Source of the DNA: Rhabditophanes sp. KR3021
Lineage: Eukaryota; Nematoda; Chromadorea; Rhabditida; Alloionematidae
DNA length: 64,000 nucleotides
Direction of reading: 5' to 3'
NCBI GenBank assembly: GCA_963281155.1
Contig: CAUJLY010000002.1
Location: forward strand, 806,001 to 870,000
Below, piece by piece: positions 23,801-35,700 of the stretch. The notes under the pieces were generated by a model. That model was given only the letters and a program-made list of their open reading frames with translations. It made no database searches and was not told the origin of the DNA. Both the position numbers and the translations under genes were made by a program. Position 1 is the stretch's first letter, and each line of letters starts with the position of its first letter.

Positions 23801-24923
23801 CCATCTTTGGCATGTTTCTTTTTCTTTTTGTCTTCTCCACCAAAGCCGAGATATGAGCGAATTCCGAAGGATGGAATGTAAGAGGCGACGGATTGTTTGA
23901 CAGCGTCTTTTAGATAATTGATTCCTTCTTGGACTAAACTTCTTTCTGAATCTTTGTCCCACCAGTTGAAGACTGCTATGTGGTTTGGACTAGTTGTTAG
24001 GTAGGTTGAATAGTAGGGTAAGTTGGTATTAGTAAGGACTGCGTTTTCGGCTTCCCTTGAATAAGAAGCCGTCACAAGAGTATCAAAAAGGGCAGGTTTG
24101 TTTGGGCGGGTGATTTGGAAATCTTCTGAATACAAGCCCAACTCCAAATAAATAACATGGAAAGGCACTGACAAATCATTTGAAATTTCTTCAACTGTCT
24201 TTTCTTTCTTGGCAATTAAGGATCTAGCCGCTGTCAATGCTTTTAACAAACCCATGCCCTCGAAAATGACCAGTCTGTTTTTACACAAAAAAGTCAACTC
24301 CTGACTTCCTTCTACCAAACTCGTACCAAAGTCAATCTTCTTAATGGGCAACTTCGAAACTTTCTCCATATAAATCAAATCTCCCTTCTCCGTAAAAAAT
24401 AACGCCTCACCACTAGCCAAACCAACGACCAAACAAGTCCATAAACAGATACTCTTGTCACTAGCACCAAGTCCGGCAACAGGTATCAAATAAATAGATC
24501 TGATGTAGTGCAAATCATCCGTAAAACCAATCTCTGCCAAACAAATCAAACCCGTAATTGTTCCTTGCTTGCCATTTGGTTTTAAAATGACAAATTTTTT
24601 GATATGAGCGATTGCGATGAAATCAGTGGTCAAGGCGATTTGGGACTTTTTTAACCATTCTATTCCGGGGTCACTCTGAATTTATAAGTGATTAAAAGTT
24701 GAATAAATTACAAACTTGCATTTATCAATTCTTTGGTTTCTTCCTTTTCACTCTCATCTATATCATACTCTTCATCCGCACTTTCCTCACCATCTTTGTT
24801 CTTGACAGGGGCAACGTTTTTTTGAAGAACCACAACATCATCCACACCAACACAGAGAAAATCGTTGATATAATTAGACAAATTAGATCCTAAATTGAGA
24901 AGCAACTTCTGTTCACATGCCAT
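20872..24923 (-). CDS. RAB3GAP2: Rab3 GTPase-activating protein non-catalytic subunit
   Basis: This is the regulatory partner of the RAB3GAP1 catalytic subunit. The complex acts on Rab3 and is an exchange factor for Rab18. Two exons, 24923-24712 and 24673-20872, give 1337 residues, close to the human length (about 1393). The N-terminal exon encodes an acidic segment. The RAB3GAP2 N-terminal beta-propeller-like domain is marked by LWTCLVVGLASGEALFFTEKG (read in two steps: LWTCLVVGLASGE, ALFFTEKG), by EPWKYALICDNLARISLVD and by a WKGYREAKCAFIQ segment. This last motif is highly conserved in the family. The long helical C-terminal half ends in LLSSFIEIVSMIHDV. Join phase requires donor TT-GTAATTT and acceptor CAGAG. 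It shares no obvious operon with MPHOSPH6, which lies upstream in the same orientation 245 bases away. Confidence 0.93.
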
Positions 24924-25168
24924 TCTTAGACTAAATAATTCTTTATTAGATCCACTTTAGTTTGCCTTAATAAATTAACTAAAATTATAGCCGAAACAAT
25001 TAGATCAGACCGAGGACAAAAGGGTTAGCAGCACGTGGGTTATTGTCGATAGAACGAATTTCCAAAAATAAATGTGATTTTTTTATTTATCAACTACTTT
25101 ATTGGTTGTTTGATTATTGTTTTAACTAGCATTTATTATGAAATATATAATTAAATAGGTTCTTTCAT

Positions 25169-26049
25169 TTAATTCAAAAAAAATAACAATATAAAAGGGA
25201 TACAAAGTAAAGTAACAACAAAATTTAGGCAATAAAAGCGAACAAACTTATTTTCTATTACTGAATTTTCTCTTTTTTTATTTGGTGTTGTATAGGATTC
25301 ATCGTTCTGAGCTTCTTTATTCAACTGAAATTATAATAATACATATTTAAGTAATCCCATTCAAATAAACTTACCTTACGAGCATTCTTTTCTTTTTTCT
25401 TTTCAAAAGCCCCAAACTTTTTGCGAAGACCAGAACTTCCCATCCTTAAACAAATTTGTATTAGTTTGACACAATTAACTTACGTCTCGACAAACGCTCC
25501 ATCAGATACATCTTTTTGTTCCATGTGTTCATAATCTTCTTCTTCTATTATCCCTTTCTTTTGATTGTCATAGTATTTCATTAATTTCTATAAATACAAA
25601 TAATTTGAGTTAATTTTATTTAAATTACCTCAACTTCCGGATTACAGCTTTGAAAAGAAAACCTTCCAAAATTAAGATCTTGCAACTTGGTATAACTATC
25701 CTCGCAAATATACACTATTCCTTGGCCTTGGCCGCCACTATAAAATCACACCATCATTATCTAACTTTGACACAAACCTACCTTTCCTCAATACTTTTAT
25801 ACTTGGCTGAAATTTCAGAAACTCCTTTTGGGTCGAATTTATTGATAACATTATCGGCAATATCCTTCGATCTTTGTCTGTCTTTAAAGTCATTTACCTT
25901 ATTTTTTGTCTTTTTCATGAACTTAAAAAAGAAACGACGTATTAATATAGTTAAATTTTAAACTTTAAAATTACCTTCATATTTAGGACTCCTGCTGTCA
26001 TTTTTTTTTCAAAGAAATGTTGCTTTTCTTGCCCAATTTCTTTTTTCAT
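25169..26049 (-). CDS. MPHOSPH6: M-phase phosphoprotein 6 homologue (exosome cofactor)
   Basis: MPP6 links the MTR4 helicase to the nuclear RNA exosome in rRNA and snRNA processing. Six small exons, about 26049-25975, 25921-25782, 25737-25629, 25587-25484, 25444-25375 and 25324-25169, all with canonical borders and consistent phase, give 217 residues. The N-terminal LNMKFMKK matches the exosome-binding LLRMKFMQR of human MPP6. LQDLNFGRFSFQSCNPEVEKLM matches the signature LLYGRMSFRGFNPEVEKLM (read as LNFGRFSF and CNPEVEKLM). GSSGLRKKFGAFEKKK matches the basic C-terminal block. The last exon adds a Lys/Glu linker and a hydrophobic end (YCLNFVVTLLCIPFILLFF) before the stop. That is unexpected for this soluble nuclear protein, and the true 3' end may differ. 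Confidence 0.82.
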
Positions 26050-27273
26050 TTTGCCGACTTTTTAGATTTATTATTGAGAGAATGGTTTTGATGGAAGTGG
26101 AAAAATATTTTAAAAGATGATTTGATTTCTTGTAACGATCAAACAAAAACGTCATACCACACGTTTATGCAAAGGTGGGTAGAGTTATAGTTGAGAAAAG
26201 ACAGTTGCGTAATAAAATCAACTTTGTTACTTTAGTCGGCGTATTTATAATAAGCTTGTGAATAAATAAATTATATACAATTGTCATGCCATTATACTTG
26301 GTGAGTCTAATTTCATTTTGATAACTGAATGATATTCTATTAGTGGTGAATCCATTCTCAAAAAACAATCAGCTTCCATTTGGCCGCACTCATCGCTTCC
26401 GGTCGTCTTGACTGAAGCAGTTGGTGGTGTCGTCGCTTTGTCCTATCTAAAAAACATATTCTTGTTGTCTGGCTACTGTTAACGGCTTAATAATATGACA
26501 CATACATACACTTTGCCATTTCCGATACCATTTATGGGCTTCGTCTGTGGAGACACTATCGGAGATTTGAAAGAATGATACAAGTATCCTTTTACCATAT
26601 TTATAATACTCATTTCCAATCACTTTATCAGGTAATCATTCAGGGATTTATAGAGACGTTACTCTTTTTTGTTATTCCCAGTTGATCCTTTCTTACCACT
26701 ATATTTATTTGTTATTACTACACCTATATGTTATTTGCAAATATTTAATTTACTAAATGAATAATTTACACCATCCACCTCACATGACCCCAACTTTATT
26801 TACCAAAAAACTTTCCTGATTTTGGAACTTTTTTTGCTTCCAACCAAAACAACTCCACTATGTTTGATTTGTCTACTACCATCTTTGGTGCTGCCCTTAA
26901 CACCACCCGAATGTTTTCTCTTTACTTCCTCATATTGTGATTTGTTTTTAACAAACCAATAATAATACATATTTATTTAAATGAAACCACAAAATACCAC
27001 CACCCAACTAACCATCATCTACTATCATTCAACTAAGTATTATGTCATTACTATTATCATCTTGTAGAAGATACGTTCTTTTTTGTTTTATACATAACAA
27101 AATTGATTACTTCACAAACATACATGTGATTCGTTTTTTTTGTCTTCTGGACTTTTGATGACTCGTTTATTTATAGAAACTTGATAAGAATATTTTCTTG
27201 TGGTTGTTAAGACTTTGTCTGTTTTTGATTTGTTTGGGATTGGTGTTGCAATTTAAATAAAGTTGTTCTTACA
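26050..27273. other. Intergenic, possible small unassigned frames
   Basis: About 1.2 kb upstream of both MPHOSPH6 and the RING gene. Plus-strand segments at about 26.35-26.57 kb read as hydrophobic, protein-like pieces (LPVVLTEAVGGVVALSYL, then PFPIPFMGFVCGDTIGD) separated by stops. I could not build a gene from them. The rest is AT-rich without recognised features. Confidence 0.35.
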
Positions 27274-27913
27274 ATGGGTAATAAGCCATCGGCTCAGTCA
27301 GAGGTAAATTTATGTTTGGTTATTTAATGTATGGCTTTTTTAGACTCGTCAAAGATCCAATTCGGTCGTTCATGGTTCTTTGGCAATGAATCCAGGTCGG
27401 ACAAGGAGAAATGCTTCTACTTCAGAAGGAATCGTCGAAGATGGTCTGGATAATCTTCAACTCGGAGACGACCATCTAGCTGGATCTTCACACTCCAATA
27501 ATCTAACCATGACTGTACCTATGTTTTGTCTTGACAATAATGGGCTTAGAAGGCTAAATGCAGGCAGAAACAGTATAAATACCATGTTGAGGATGATTGC
27601 TGCTAATAATGAATTGAATTGTCCTTTTTGTCAGCTCAAAATTTCGAGGTCTCAATTCGACAAACATTTGGAAGATTGCTGTCCTATTCAGAGGATGCAG
27701 TATAATGGTAAGTAACTTCCAAATCAAGCGTCATCAATTAATTTAGACGACATCCTAACCGAAGACAAAGGTGAATGTGCGATCTGTTTCGACGAATTAG
27801 CAATCGGCAACACCATAGCCAGACTCCCCTGCCTCTGTATTTATCACAAAGATTGCATCGACAAATGGTTAGGCATCAAAAATACTTGCCCAGAACATCC
27901 TGGCTATGACTAA
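27274..27913 (+). CDS. ZNRF1: ZNRF-type RING E3 ubiquitin ligase
   Basis: Homologue of ZNRF1/ZNRF2, membrane-attached E3 ubiquitin ligases. Three exons (27274-27303, 27344-27707, 27747-27913) encode 186 residues. The N-terminus MGNKPSAQS is a clear N-myristoylation sequence, as in vertebrate ZNRFs (MGGKQS). A zinc-finger-like block NCPFCQLKISRSQFDKHLEDC precedes YNDDILTEDKGEC. The RING finger runs from CAICFDEL through ARLPCLCIYHKDCIDKWL to TCPEHP, which is almost the vertebrate sequence and includes the unusual short final loop. It is shorter than human ZNRF1 (227) because the Gly/Ser-rich linker is reduced. ZNRF1 versus ZNRF2 cannot be distinguished; most invertebrates have one member. Confidence 0.93.
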
Positions 27914-28216
27914 CCTCCCCAACCGCCTCATTCCTTCTTTGTATTATCAGATCTTAAATGGTTATATGGGTCCAACACACACAACATTCGAGTACATACA
28001 ATCAGACTTCTGTTTCTTCATCTTATAAATCATACACATTGATGTGCCTGGCAATTATTTTCAAAATATGAATTTAATGTAATTGCAAACATATTTACTA
28101 CTACTAAACAAACTGATTCACACACATCTTTTTTTAAATTGACTTTGATAGAATAAAATAATGTAATTTAAATATATTATCTTTATTGGTATAATAAATT
28201 ATTAGAGAGTGTATTG
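27914..28216. other. Convergent intergenic, 3' UTRs
   Basis: About 300 AT-rich bases between converging gene ends, with AATAAA-type signals near 28153. No other feature seen. Confidence 0.5.
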
Positions 28217-28524
28217 TTATGAGTGTTTCATGAAGTTTCTAAAGCAAGAAGGTCTAGAGGTCGTTTTGGAGGAAGTGTCGAAAGCCGACCCTTTGGATGC
28301 AGTCGAGCAGGTAGAAGTAGGTAGGTCCCCGCACTCTTGGTCGATGTTCTTGGAGAAAGTAGTAGAGAGAGAGGTGGGTGGTGCTGAGAGAAGTTAGTTT
28401 AATTAGTTCAATAGTACTTACCTTGTGCTTTCATCATCAAATGAGTTCTCTCATAAATAAACCACCCAACAACCAAAGAAGCTGCCGCCGGAACAATGAA
28501 CTTCACTGAGTCAAAGTAAGCCAT
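28217..28524 (-). CDS. Small single-pass membrane protein, unassigned
   Basis: Two exons, 28524-28422 and 28383-28217, joined over a 38-base intron (GTAAGTAC to CTCTCAG), give 89 residues. The N-terminus MAYFDSVKFIVPAAASLVV GWFIYERTH contains one hydrophobic segment at about residues 8-23 with positive charges after it, typical of a small mitochondrial or endomembrane anchor. The rest is polar, Ser/Thr-rich, with four cysteines (QECGDL, STCST, RPSCF). Both frames stay open exactly between the splice borders, which supports a real gene. No family recognised. The opposite-strand open frame in the same place is a shadow. Confidence 0.6.
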
Positions 28525-28992
28525 TTCAGTAACGTCTCGTCTAAATCACCAATTAATTTAGTACCCAACTTCGCACACTTTTATAAAACAATCCAACAAA
28601 GACTAATTTGTTTATCCAAAAATTTATTTATTCATCAATAAAATACACAACATTAAATTTAAATAGTTTTGCTTGTTCAAACATATTCCTGCCCTTTACA
28701 AGGTTTCGTTAACTCAAATAATTTATTAAAATATCCTTAAATAGTAGTAGTATTATTAGAAAAAGAGAAAACCATAAAACACCAAATGCAGTTGACAGAT
28801 ATTTCTTTTTTTATTATACACACATATAAGAAAGACTTCTTTTCTGATGGAAACAAAGGGCGATATAGGAACAAAAAGGGTAATAGAAGGCAAAAAAATA
28901 TTCAAACAATAATTAGGGTCCCGAACCAGGTTTTTTGGTTAGTGTCTTAGAACACTGAAATGAAAAGGAAAGAAAAAGAAACCCACAATAGT
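28525..28992. other. Intergenic, nothing recognised
   Basis: About 470 bases upstream of the small membrane protein and downstream of the RRM protein. AT-rich, no coding signal. Confidence 0.45.
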
Positions 28993-30672
28993 TTAGCGAC
29001 GATCTCTGGAATTAGATCTTCTACGGTTGTAATGTTCGTCTCGGCGGAAATGACGTTGTTGGTGAGAGTGATTTTCCCAGCCTTCGTGATCTTGGGGCAT
29101 TTTGTACCTGTTGTCAGCCCAGATTAGATGAGGTTGGGCTTTGGTGGTGTTCATGCCTTCGAGACGAGGAGCTCTGGCGGTAATCGCCTCCATTCGGTGT
29201 TTCCCATGTCCATCGCGTCTTCTGTCGTCTCTTGAGTCGACGGGATAATCTTTGGCTGCAGGGACATTTTTAGTTGTTGGAGAAACGGAACGGTCATAAG
29301 TAATTTCTCTTCTCTTACCACTTTCCTTGGCCGCATTTGCTCCGGTCACTACCATTTCAGCAGGCTTGGTATAAGAAATCCTAACTTTGGAGGAACTCTT
29401 ATTCTCCTCTCCTTTCTTCAAGATTCGTTGATACTCGTGGACCGTGATCAACTTTGACTCGATGCCCTTGCCGAGACTATCCGCTGGAAACTTATGCTCG
29501 GCAAGGTACTTGCTAGCTTGGGCAGCTTGATCAGCATCTGTAAAAATGACTATACAGATAGATTTTTGGTTGAGGAGACGGAAGGAATCTTCTACTATTT
29601 GACCGCCGCATTCGATATGAGCTTGGAGTTCCTTTTCTTGGATTGGTCTGCGTAGATTTTCGATTTTGATGGCGCATTTGGTGGAGTCGGCCTCCTTGGT
29701 GAGAGAAGCTTCGGTAGGTGTTGAGGCTGCTTCGGGTTTAGGGACTGAGGCGTCTAATTGAGGAAATTGAGGTGGTTGAGTCTTGTCTGTCTTTTTCTTG
29801 CCGTTCGATTTGGAAACAGACATGGCGGCGATTTTGTTGTCAAGACCATCTGGGCAGATTTTGAACTTTTCAAATTGGACCAATTCGAGACTTTGGACGA
29901 TCAAATTTCGGTCGGATGTCCCTAATTGAGTTCCATTTAGGGTTTCTACTGCTTTCAGGGCTCCCTCCTCATCCTTGAACAAGACGGCAGCAGTATCCTT
30001 CTTGGTGTTCGATAATATTCTGGACATTACACCCCCGCAAGCCTCAAGTTTTTCTAAAAGCAACTTTTCCTTCCACGGTCTTTGGAGATTCTTGATGATG
30101 ACAGCAGCGCCTCCTTCTGCCTCGCGGATGTCAACTGAAGCTGCCTTTTTAGTCGGGGTAGGTTCTTCTTTTTGGGCGGGCTTTGCATAAAGACCACTAA
30201 AGTCTTCTTCGAAGATGATCATCTTTCGTTTTCTCCCACTGGCACTTGTCTTTTCGTCTGTTTCCTTACCAGAAGTCGCAGTTTCTTTTTCAGGTGTTGC
30301 CATTGCTAGAGCTTCACTGTCCTCTTGTTGGATCACAGTTGCCGTAGTCTCACCTTCGCTACTCCCCACCTTTGGCTTATCTTCGCCTTCAGCAACTGGA
30401 TCAACTTGGGCCGTCTTTGTGTCATGTGTGCCTTCGACTACAGGAACCATTTCTTCTCCTTGTGGAGTTTGTATCCCCACGGCATCTGTGTCTTCTTGTG
30501 GAAGGACAGTCGTCGTTTCCTCGCTTCCCACAACTTCTATCTCAGGAATAGGTGATTGGTGGCCTTGGATCGCGTCCATCTTTATGTCCTGTGTAGTTGC
30601 GTGTGGTGGCGAAGGTGGTTGGATGCGATTGTATTTAGGAACTTTTATAGGTTCTTCAGTAGATGGGTCCAT
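28993..30672 (-). CDS. RNA-binding protein with two RRM-like domains, Acinus-like
   Basis: A single exon of 559 residues. After a 170-residue acidic, low-complexity N-terminus there is a KRKMIIFEEDFSGLY motif and then two RRM-like domains. The first spans about residues 190-270 (AAVIIKNLQRPWKEKLLLEK ... AAVLFKDEEGALKAVETL). The second spans about 335-410 (CAIKIENLRRPIQEKELQ ... ICIVIFTDADQAAQASKYL). The "NLxRPxxxxxL" opening of both, the KW/KF-P ending of the second and the later PHLIWADNRYK, which resembles an RSB motif, are all reminiscent of Acinus (ACIN1), a component of the exon-junction-linked ASAP complex. The C-terminus is Arg-rich with RRRSNSRDRR. Base composition is richer in G+C than the neighbours. 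Acinus is my best match, not a proven one. Confidence 0.75.
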   Translation of the reverse strand: MDPSTEEPIKVPKYNRIQPPSPPHATTQDIKMDAIQGHQSPIPEIEVVGSEETTTVLPQEDTDAVGIQTPQGEEMVPVVEGTHDTKTAQVDPVAEGEDKPKVGSSEGETTATVIQQEDSEALAMATPEKETATSGKETDEKTSASGRKRKMIIFEEDFSGLYAKPAQKEEPTPTKKAASVDIREAEGGAAVIIKNLQRPWKEKLLLEKLEACGGVMSRILSNTKKDTAAVLFKDEEGALKAVETLNGTQLGTSDRNLIVQSLELVQFEKFKICPDGLDNKIAAMSVSKSNGKKKTDKTQPPQFPQLDASVPKPEAASTPTEASLTKEADSTKCAIKIENLRRPIQEKELQAHIECGGQIVEDSFRLLNQKSICIVIFTDADQAAQASKYLAEHKFPADSLGKGIESKLITVHEYQRILKKGEENKSSSKVRISYTKPAEMVVTGANAAKESGKRREITYDRSVSPTTKNVPAAKDYPVDSRDDRRRDGHGKHRMEAITARAPRLEGMNTTKAQPHLIWADNRYKMPQDHEGWENHSHQQRHFRRDEHYNRRRSNSRDRR

Positions 30673-31076
30673 TAGATTGTTTCTTCAAGTAATCCTAAAA
30701 AGAATGACTTCAATAAAAGTATAATAAATAAAAAAGTATAACGACAAATTAGAATATTCTCGAACTCTCTCCAATTAAAGTCAACATACCAAGCAATTGG
30801 AGGAAAGCAATAAATGAGGTAAAGAATGCCAAATAGGACACAAATGACAAGTCAAAATGCAATTAAATGTGTCATAAAATGCAAAATTACACAAATAGTC
30901 ACTAATTTATTGGCCCCACCAACAAAAGCTTTTTGAAGACTCTTGTACACGAGCTTCCAATGTCTTGTTGCTATGAAACTATATTTGTCTTGATGGGATA
31001 TTGTTTATTTGGTTTAGGATAAGATACGTTTGTGTGCACTTATTTGTATTTAGTTGAATTTATTATTTTGGTAAGA
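30673..31076. promoter_or_regulatory. Shared upstream region of RRM protein and roadblock
   Basis: About 400 bases between divergent start codons, AT-rich, with no distinct core-promoter motif recognised. Confidence 0.4.
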
Positions 31077-31436
31077 ATGGCAGAAGTTGAAGAGATGATT
31101 AAGAAGTTGCAGAGTCAGTCTGGAGTTACAGGAGTCGTGGTAACGGATCAACAAGGTAATTTATTGATGTTTTCAAAAAGATTACTCATTTTGTAATTTT
31201 ATTCTATAGGACGCACCATCAAAGCAACAATGGATGACATCGAGGCAGCTAAATACTCCAATTTGCTAACTCAACTTTGCCACAAAACTAAAACTGTCTT
31301 CAAAGAGGTCGATCAATCGAACGAACTAAACTTCATCCGTGTCTATACAAATAAAGAAGAATTCATGATAGCCCCTCAAAAAGAGTACACGATGATTGTG
31401 ATTAGAGAGCTAGAATCAAAGCCATCAGCCCTTTAA
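31077..31436 (+). CDS. DYNLRB1: Dynein light chain roadblock
   Basis: A non-catalytic subunit of cytoplasmic dynein that dimerises and joins the intermediate chains. Two exons (31077-31155, 31210-31436) encode 101 residues, near the usual 96. MAEVEEMIKKLQSQSGVTGV followed by VVTDQQGRTIKATMD is the hallmark start of the family, and the conserved central helix (YSNLLTQLCHKTKTVFKEVD) and the ending strand EYTMIVIRE are present. The 54-base intron splits the GR codon pair, with good GTAATT and TATAG borders. Confidence 0.93.
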
Positions 31437-31614
31437 TTTATCTTTTTAAATATCAAGTTCCTTTCAACAATTTATGCTTATTTGTGGATATTATAAATAT
31501 GGGATCTTTATGTTGTTGACTTATTTTAAAGGAAAGGAATCCTTACAACAAATATTTAAAACCCTAATAAACTATTCCTCTTTAATTAATTGTAATTTTT
31601 AGTTAATAATAATA

Positions 31615-32713
31615 ATGAGCACCAAATCATCTCATTCCAGTTTAATATTAGAGGATCCTGAAATAGAAAAGCCTTTGTCCCAAGATAATAAAGCTGTTTC
31701 TTTAGTTAATGTCTCGTCATCTATTGATGAAAAGAAATCCAAGGGATGGTTTTTTCCTTTATTAAGTAGGAAACATAATACATCTATTTCGGAAACTCCC
31801 ACTCTTTCTTCAAAGAGCTTAAACAATAATAAAGTCCTTGAATTTGAAGGAATTAATAATAAGCCCACTGCTTCACCAGTAACTCCACACAACTTCAATG
31901 TATTTCAAAGAATTGGAACTATTTTTTCAAAGTCCAGTAATGTCACAGTGTAAGTCCACTAGGAACCAATAAATTAATAACTTTCATTCATCAGCTCCCC
32001 AGAACCCACCGACAAAATGGAACTTTCTCCAATAACTGCCACCACCTACCAAACACCACCCTCACCCCCAGCCCTTTCCCCGATCTCCACCAAAAGCCAA
32101 GACAATCTAAAATCAGGTAATATTAATGCATTAGTTCACTCCATAAAAAATCAGTTCACCCTAAACTACAATTAACTTTACAATCTACAAAAATAATAAT
32201 TTCTTATCTTTCCTATCTATTTCCCCAGATTATATAGTTAGTAAGACGTTAGGTAACATCACCAATCATCCTTATAAGATATGAGCACGGAAATGTAAAT
32301 ATACATATAATTAAAGGTACATACACTTATTTAAATGTTATTTTGTAGAAAAATGGTATGATTTGAATTCACCAGTACAATCGCCAACACCGCCATTTCA
32401 ACCTAATGTTTCTAGGCATTTGAAGGAAGCTCAAATCGAGGTGGAATTGCTAGATCAGTTTGTTGCGGAATTTAGGGAGAACAAAATGAAGGCTTTTACG
32501 GATTCTAATTTAGAAGAATTAAGAAGAATGCATTTGGATCAAATAGAAATTTCTGCCATTCATACTCGTCTTTCCCGATGCCAAGCTTTAAGACCACTTC
32601 AAAATATCGAAGAATTAGAAGGTTCATTTGATTTAATGTCAAAAAAATTAGACGATCTTCATATTTCAATGGAATTATTCAGTCCGGGCATGGCATCAAC
32701 TATCCTCAACTAG
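31615..32713 (+). CDS. CCDC28: CCDC28-like coiled-coil protein
   Basis: Exons 31615-31949, 31995-32116 and 32349-32713 encode 273 residues. An optional 24-base microexon (32229-32252) raises this to 281. The first 150 residues are Ser/Pro-rich and disordered. The C-terminal 110 residues resemble the DUF4061/CCDC28 domain: LLDQFVAEFRENKMKAF corresponds to LLNDFHSGRLQAF, followed by an LEELRRMHLDQIEISAIH helix and LQNIEELEGSFDLMSKKLDDLH, which corresponds to LQNLEELSNSIQKLH. Human CCDC28B modifies ciliary (BBS) phenotypes and binds mTORC2. Whether that role holds here is unknown. The family call rests on visual alignment. Confidence 0.7.
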
Positions 32714-35700
32714 CCATTCCCTACCCCAACAGCCGTTCAAACCACTCAACTGTTGCTTGCAATTGTGTGTCTTATCATTCATATAAATATGTCCCCTTGT
32801 TATTGGCTCTAAAAGAGAAATAAAGTGTGTTTATGGTATTTATTGTCAAAAAATTATCAATTCATGACAAAGTACGCACTGAACTATTATGTGATCAAGA
32901 ATAGTTAAGCAACTCCGTCTTCTTATACATATAAATACCATCCTTAAAGACCCCTAATAATCATCTTCATCAACATTAATACTTAAAAAGGGTTGTGTGC
33001 GTGTATAGGACAATTGCTTTTCACTTCATATTATTTATATATTTTTTCATATTAAACCACATATCCTTTGTTGGCGGATGCCCTTTGGTAATGATATTAT
33101 TTTTGTAAGTGATCAGTTCATTTCGACTATCTCTTATGATTAAAGGCTTTTTGATGTGCCTCTTTTGAATATTGAAATACAAACCTTGTTACAAAGTTCA
33201 TTTTTATGTTTGGTTTGATGGTATACTAATAATGCATTTATGTATAAAAATATATTATACTACATCATAATATTTATAATATACACTACTTTATTAATCA
33301 TATACTCAAAACTTATTCTTAATGCTCACTTTTTATTGTTTGCCCGATTGGGGCATGTTCTATTATTATTATGGTATATCAAATACATAAATAGTGTACA
33401 TGTTTATATATCTTTTATGGAAGATTATTTAATATTTATGTAAAAATGAACTTTTAATAAAATGATACTTTATTCGTGTGAATATATATACATAACACTT
33501 TGTATTATTATTATTGTTGTATTGTACAAGGCAATAGATGACCGATCTTGTATTTTTGGAGGTACATATCATTCATACTATCATCATTGTGTACACAATA
33601 CTTTGTGTATAGTAAAGTAAATACAATCCATGCTCTTTTTAGCTTTTTACTGAGGGATAATCCTTATTTATCGTTACTTCCATTAATTTGCTAATTAAGA
33701 GGATCCAAGAATTGTAGTTGTGGATACTAATTCCTCTTACAAAAATGGCACATATAAAAATTATTTGTTGATGAAGGCACATGGAGCAAAAAATATACTC
33801 TTATTCAATTTAATATTTACTTGCATTATTAATACGGCCATCATTGTGTCTTTAATTTATATTTAATTCTACTTGTAATTTATATTTAATTCTATTTTTA
33901 ATGTATGTTTAATGGTATATTTAATTTAATTTGGTTGTCATTCTTTAGGAGATATCTATTAATTAGCACCCTCTTAATTCAGTTTTGCTGTATCTTTTTC
34001 CTTCATTTACTTCTTTTTTGAGAAAGCTTCACATGTTTAGCTATATCAAAGACATATTTAATGTATGTAATCTATTAGTAAAACAGTAGATGATTAAGTG
34101 GTAAGTTGAGATGGCATTGTTAGGCCGTCTCTTTGCCAACTACCTTTAGTATTTTGTGCCAATTGTTGTGATATATTGTTATGCTAATTTAATTTGTTGG
34201 ATGAAAAGGGTGAAAAATATATGTTAGGCCCAGGTAATATTCCAATCTTACAAGAAGGTAAAAATAATAAAAAGTCACATAATATAATTAGACAAAAGAA
34301 AAGAGATGATGATAAATATTGGTATTAATGATGATGATCTATTCGCTAATGTTCTTGGTATGCACTTGATTTCTGGTTGCATATATCACCTAGTTTTGCC
34401 AATTTTTGATTAAATATATATGAATGTAAATGAATGAAAGAATAAATGAAATGTATATATTTATAAATATAAATTTGATATAAATATATACATTGGTACC
34501 CAATATTATTGGGCCCTAAAGGCACATATAAACATTAATAAATATATTTATACATATAAAATATATTAGAAATATATTCACGAATATATATATGTGTATA
34601 TTCATTTATAATCATATATTGTGTCAGTATGTCTGTATTAAATTTGTTTTACTTTTTTACACCTATTTATTATGTCAAAGATATTTTGCTAACACCTTCC
34701 ATAAAATGCTATGTACTTCTTTACGGAAGATACAAATGACATTATATTTTGAGGGCAATTAATGAAAATGTTAGGGTACCTTTTAGAAATATATAAATGT
34801 TTGAATTGTATTACATAACATTGCATTTAATTCAATTTGCACCTTTGTTGATTGGAATCACCAGAATATATATATTAAACAATATAGTTTCATTCTGATT
34901 CTTGTCAAAAATAAATGTATATGATAAAGGTATGTATAATTTTGAAATGATGTACTGTATGTATCATCTAACTTCGACAATTCTTTATCTTCTTTTTTGT
35001 GATGCCTGTAAATAATGTAAAGTGTATATGCAAAAAAGATTCTGAAGATAAATATATACTACTTAGATGATTTGTTAAATATAGTTTCAAGGCATATACT
35101 TAATATAATTAGGAAGATTTGCGTGTTTATTAAGGGAAACAAAATATGTTTTGAAATGCCCTTAATCTCCGATACCTTTTTAAGTGACCCTATTTGAAGA
35201 GATCCAAGTTTATAGGTGAAAAGTATAATATTTTTGATAGGTATATAGTTTTGAATCCTACTAATAACTTATAATAATAGTTTTGATTATGTAATAAGAA
35301 GGGAAAAAATGATATTTATGTGGATAAATATTATATAGTATTATTATTAGTATTATGTTTGTTTGTGTAGTAAGTATCTGATTTGTTTGTTTACAAGAAG
35401 GATACCGTTTGATTGTAACAAAATCGCCGAATGTTATGCAATAGTGTAATGTCATAATGGAGGTGATTGTATATTTTTGTTATATAAAAAGACAATTTGG
35501 TTTGATTCTTATTAATAGAATTTTGTATGATATGTTGGTAGACTATCATTTTGATGTTTAAAAATGAGAATTGTATCAAATGATATATATGTATCTTTTG
35601 GGTTGTTGATAAATGGAAAGATGATGAGTGTTTATTATGCACAAAAATATTGCAATTTGAATATAGATAAACTATATTTGTTGATAAAATGTATGTAACC

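Noticed and set aside
30215..30724. 169-codon plus-strand frame opposite the RRM protein
   Set aside because: Low-complexity Ser/Val sequence mirroring the acidic repeat-like N-terminus on the other strand.
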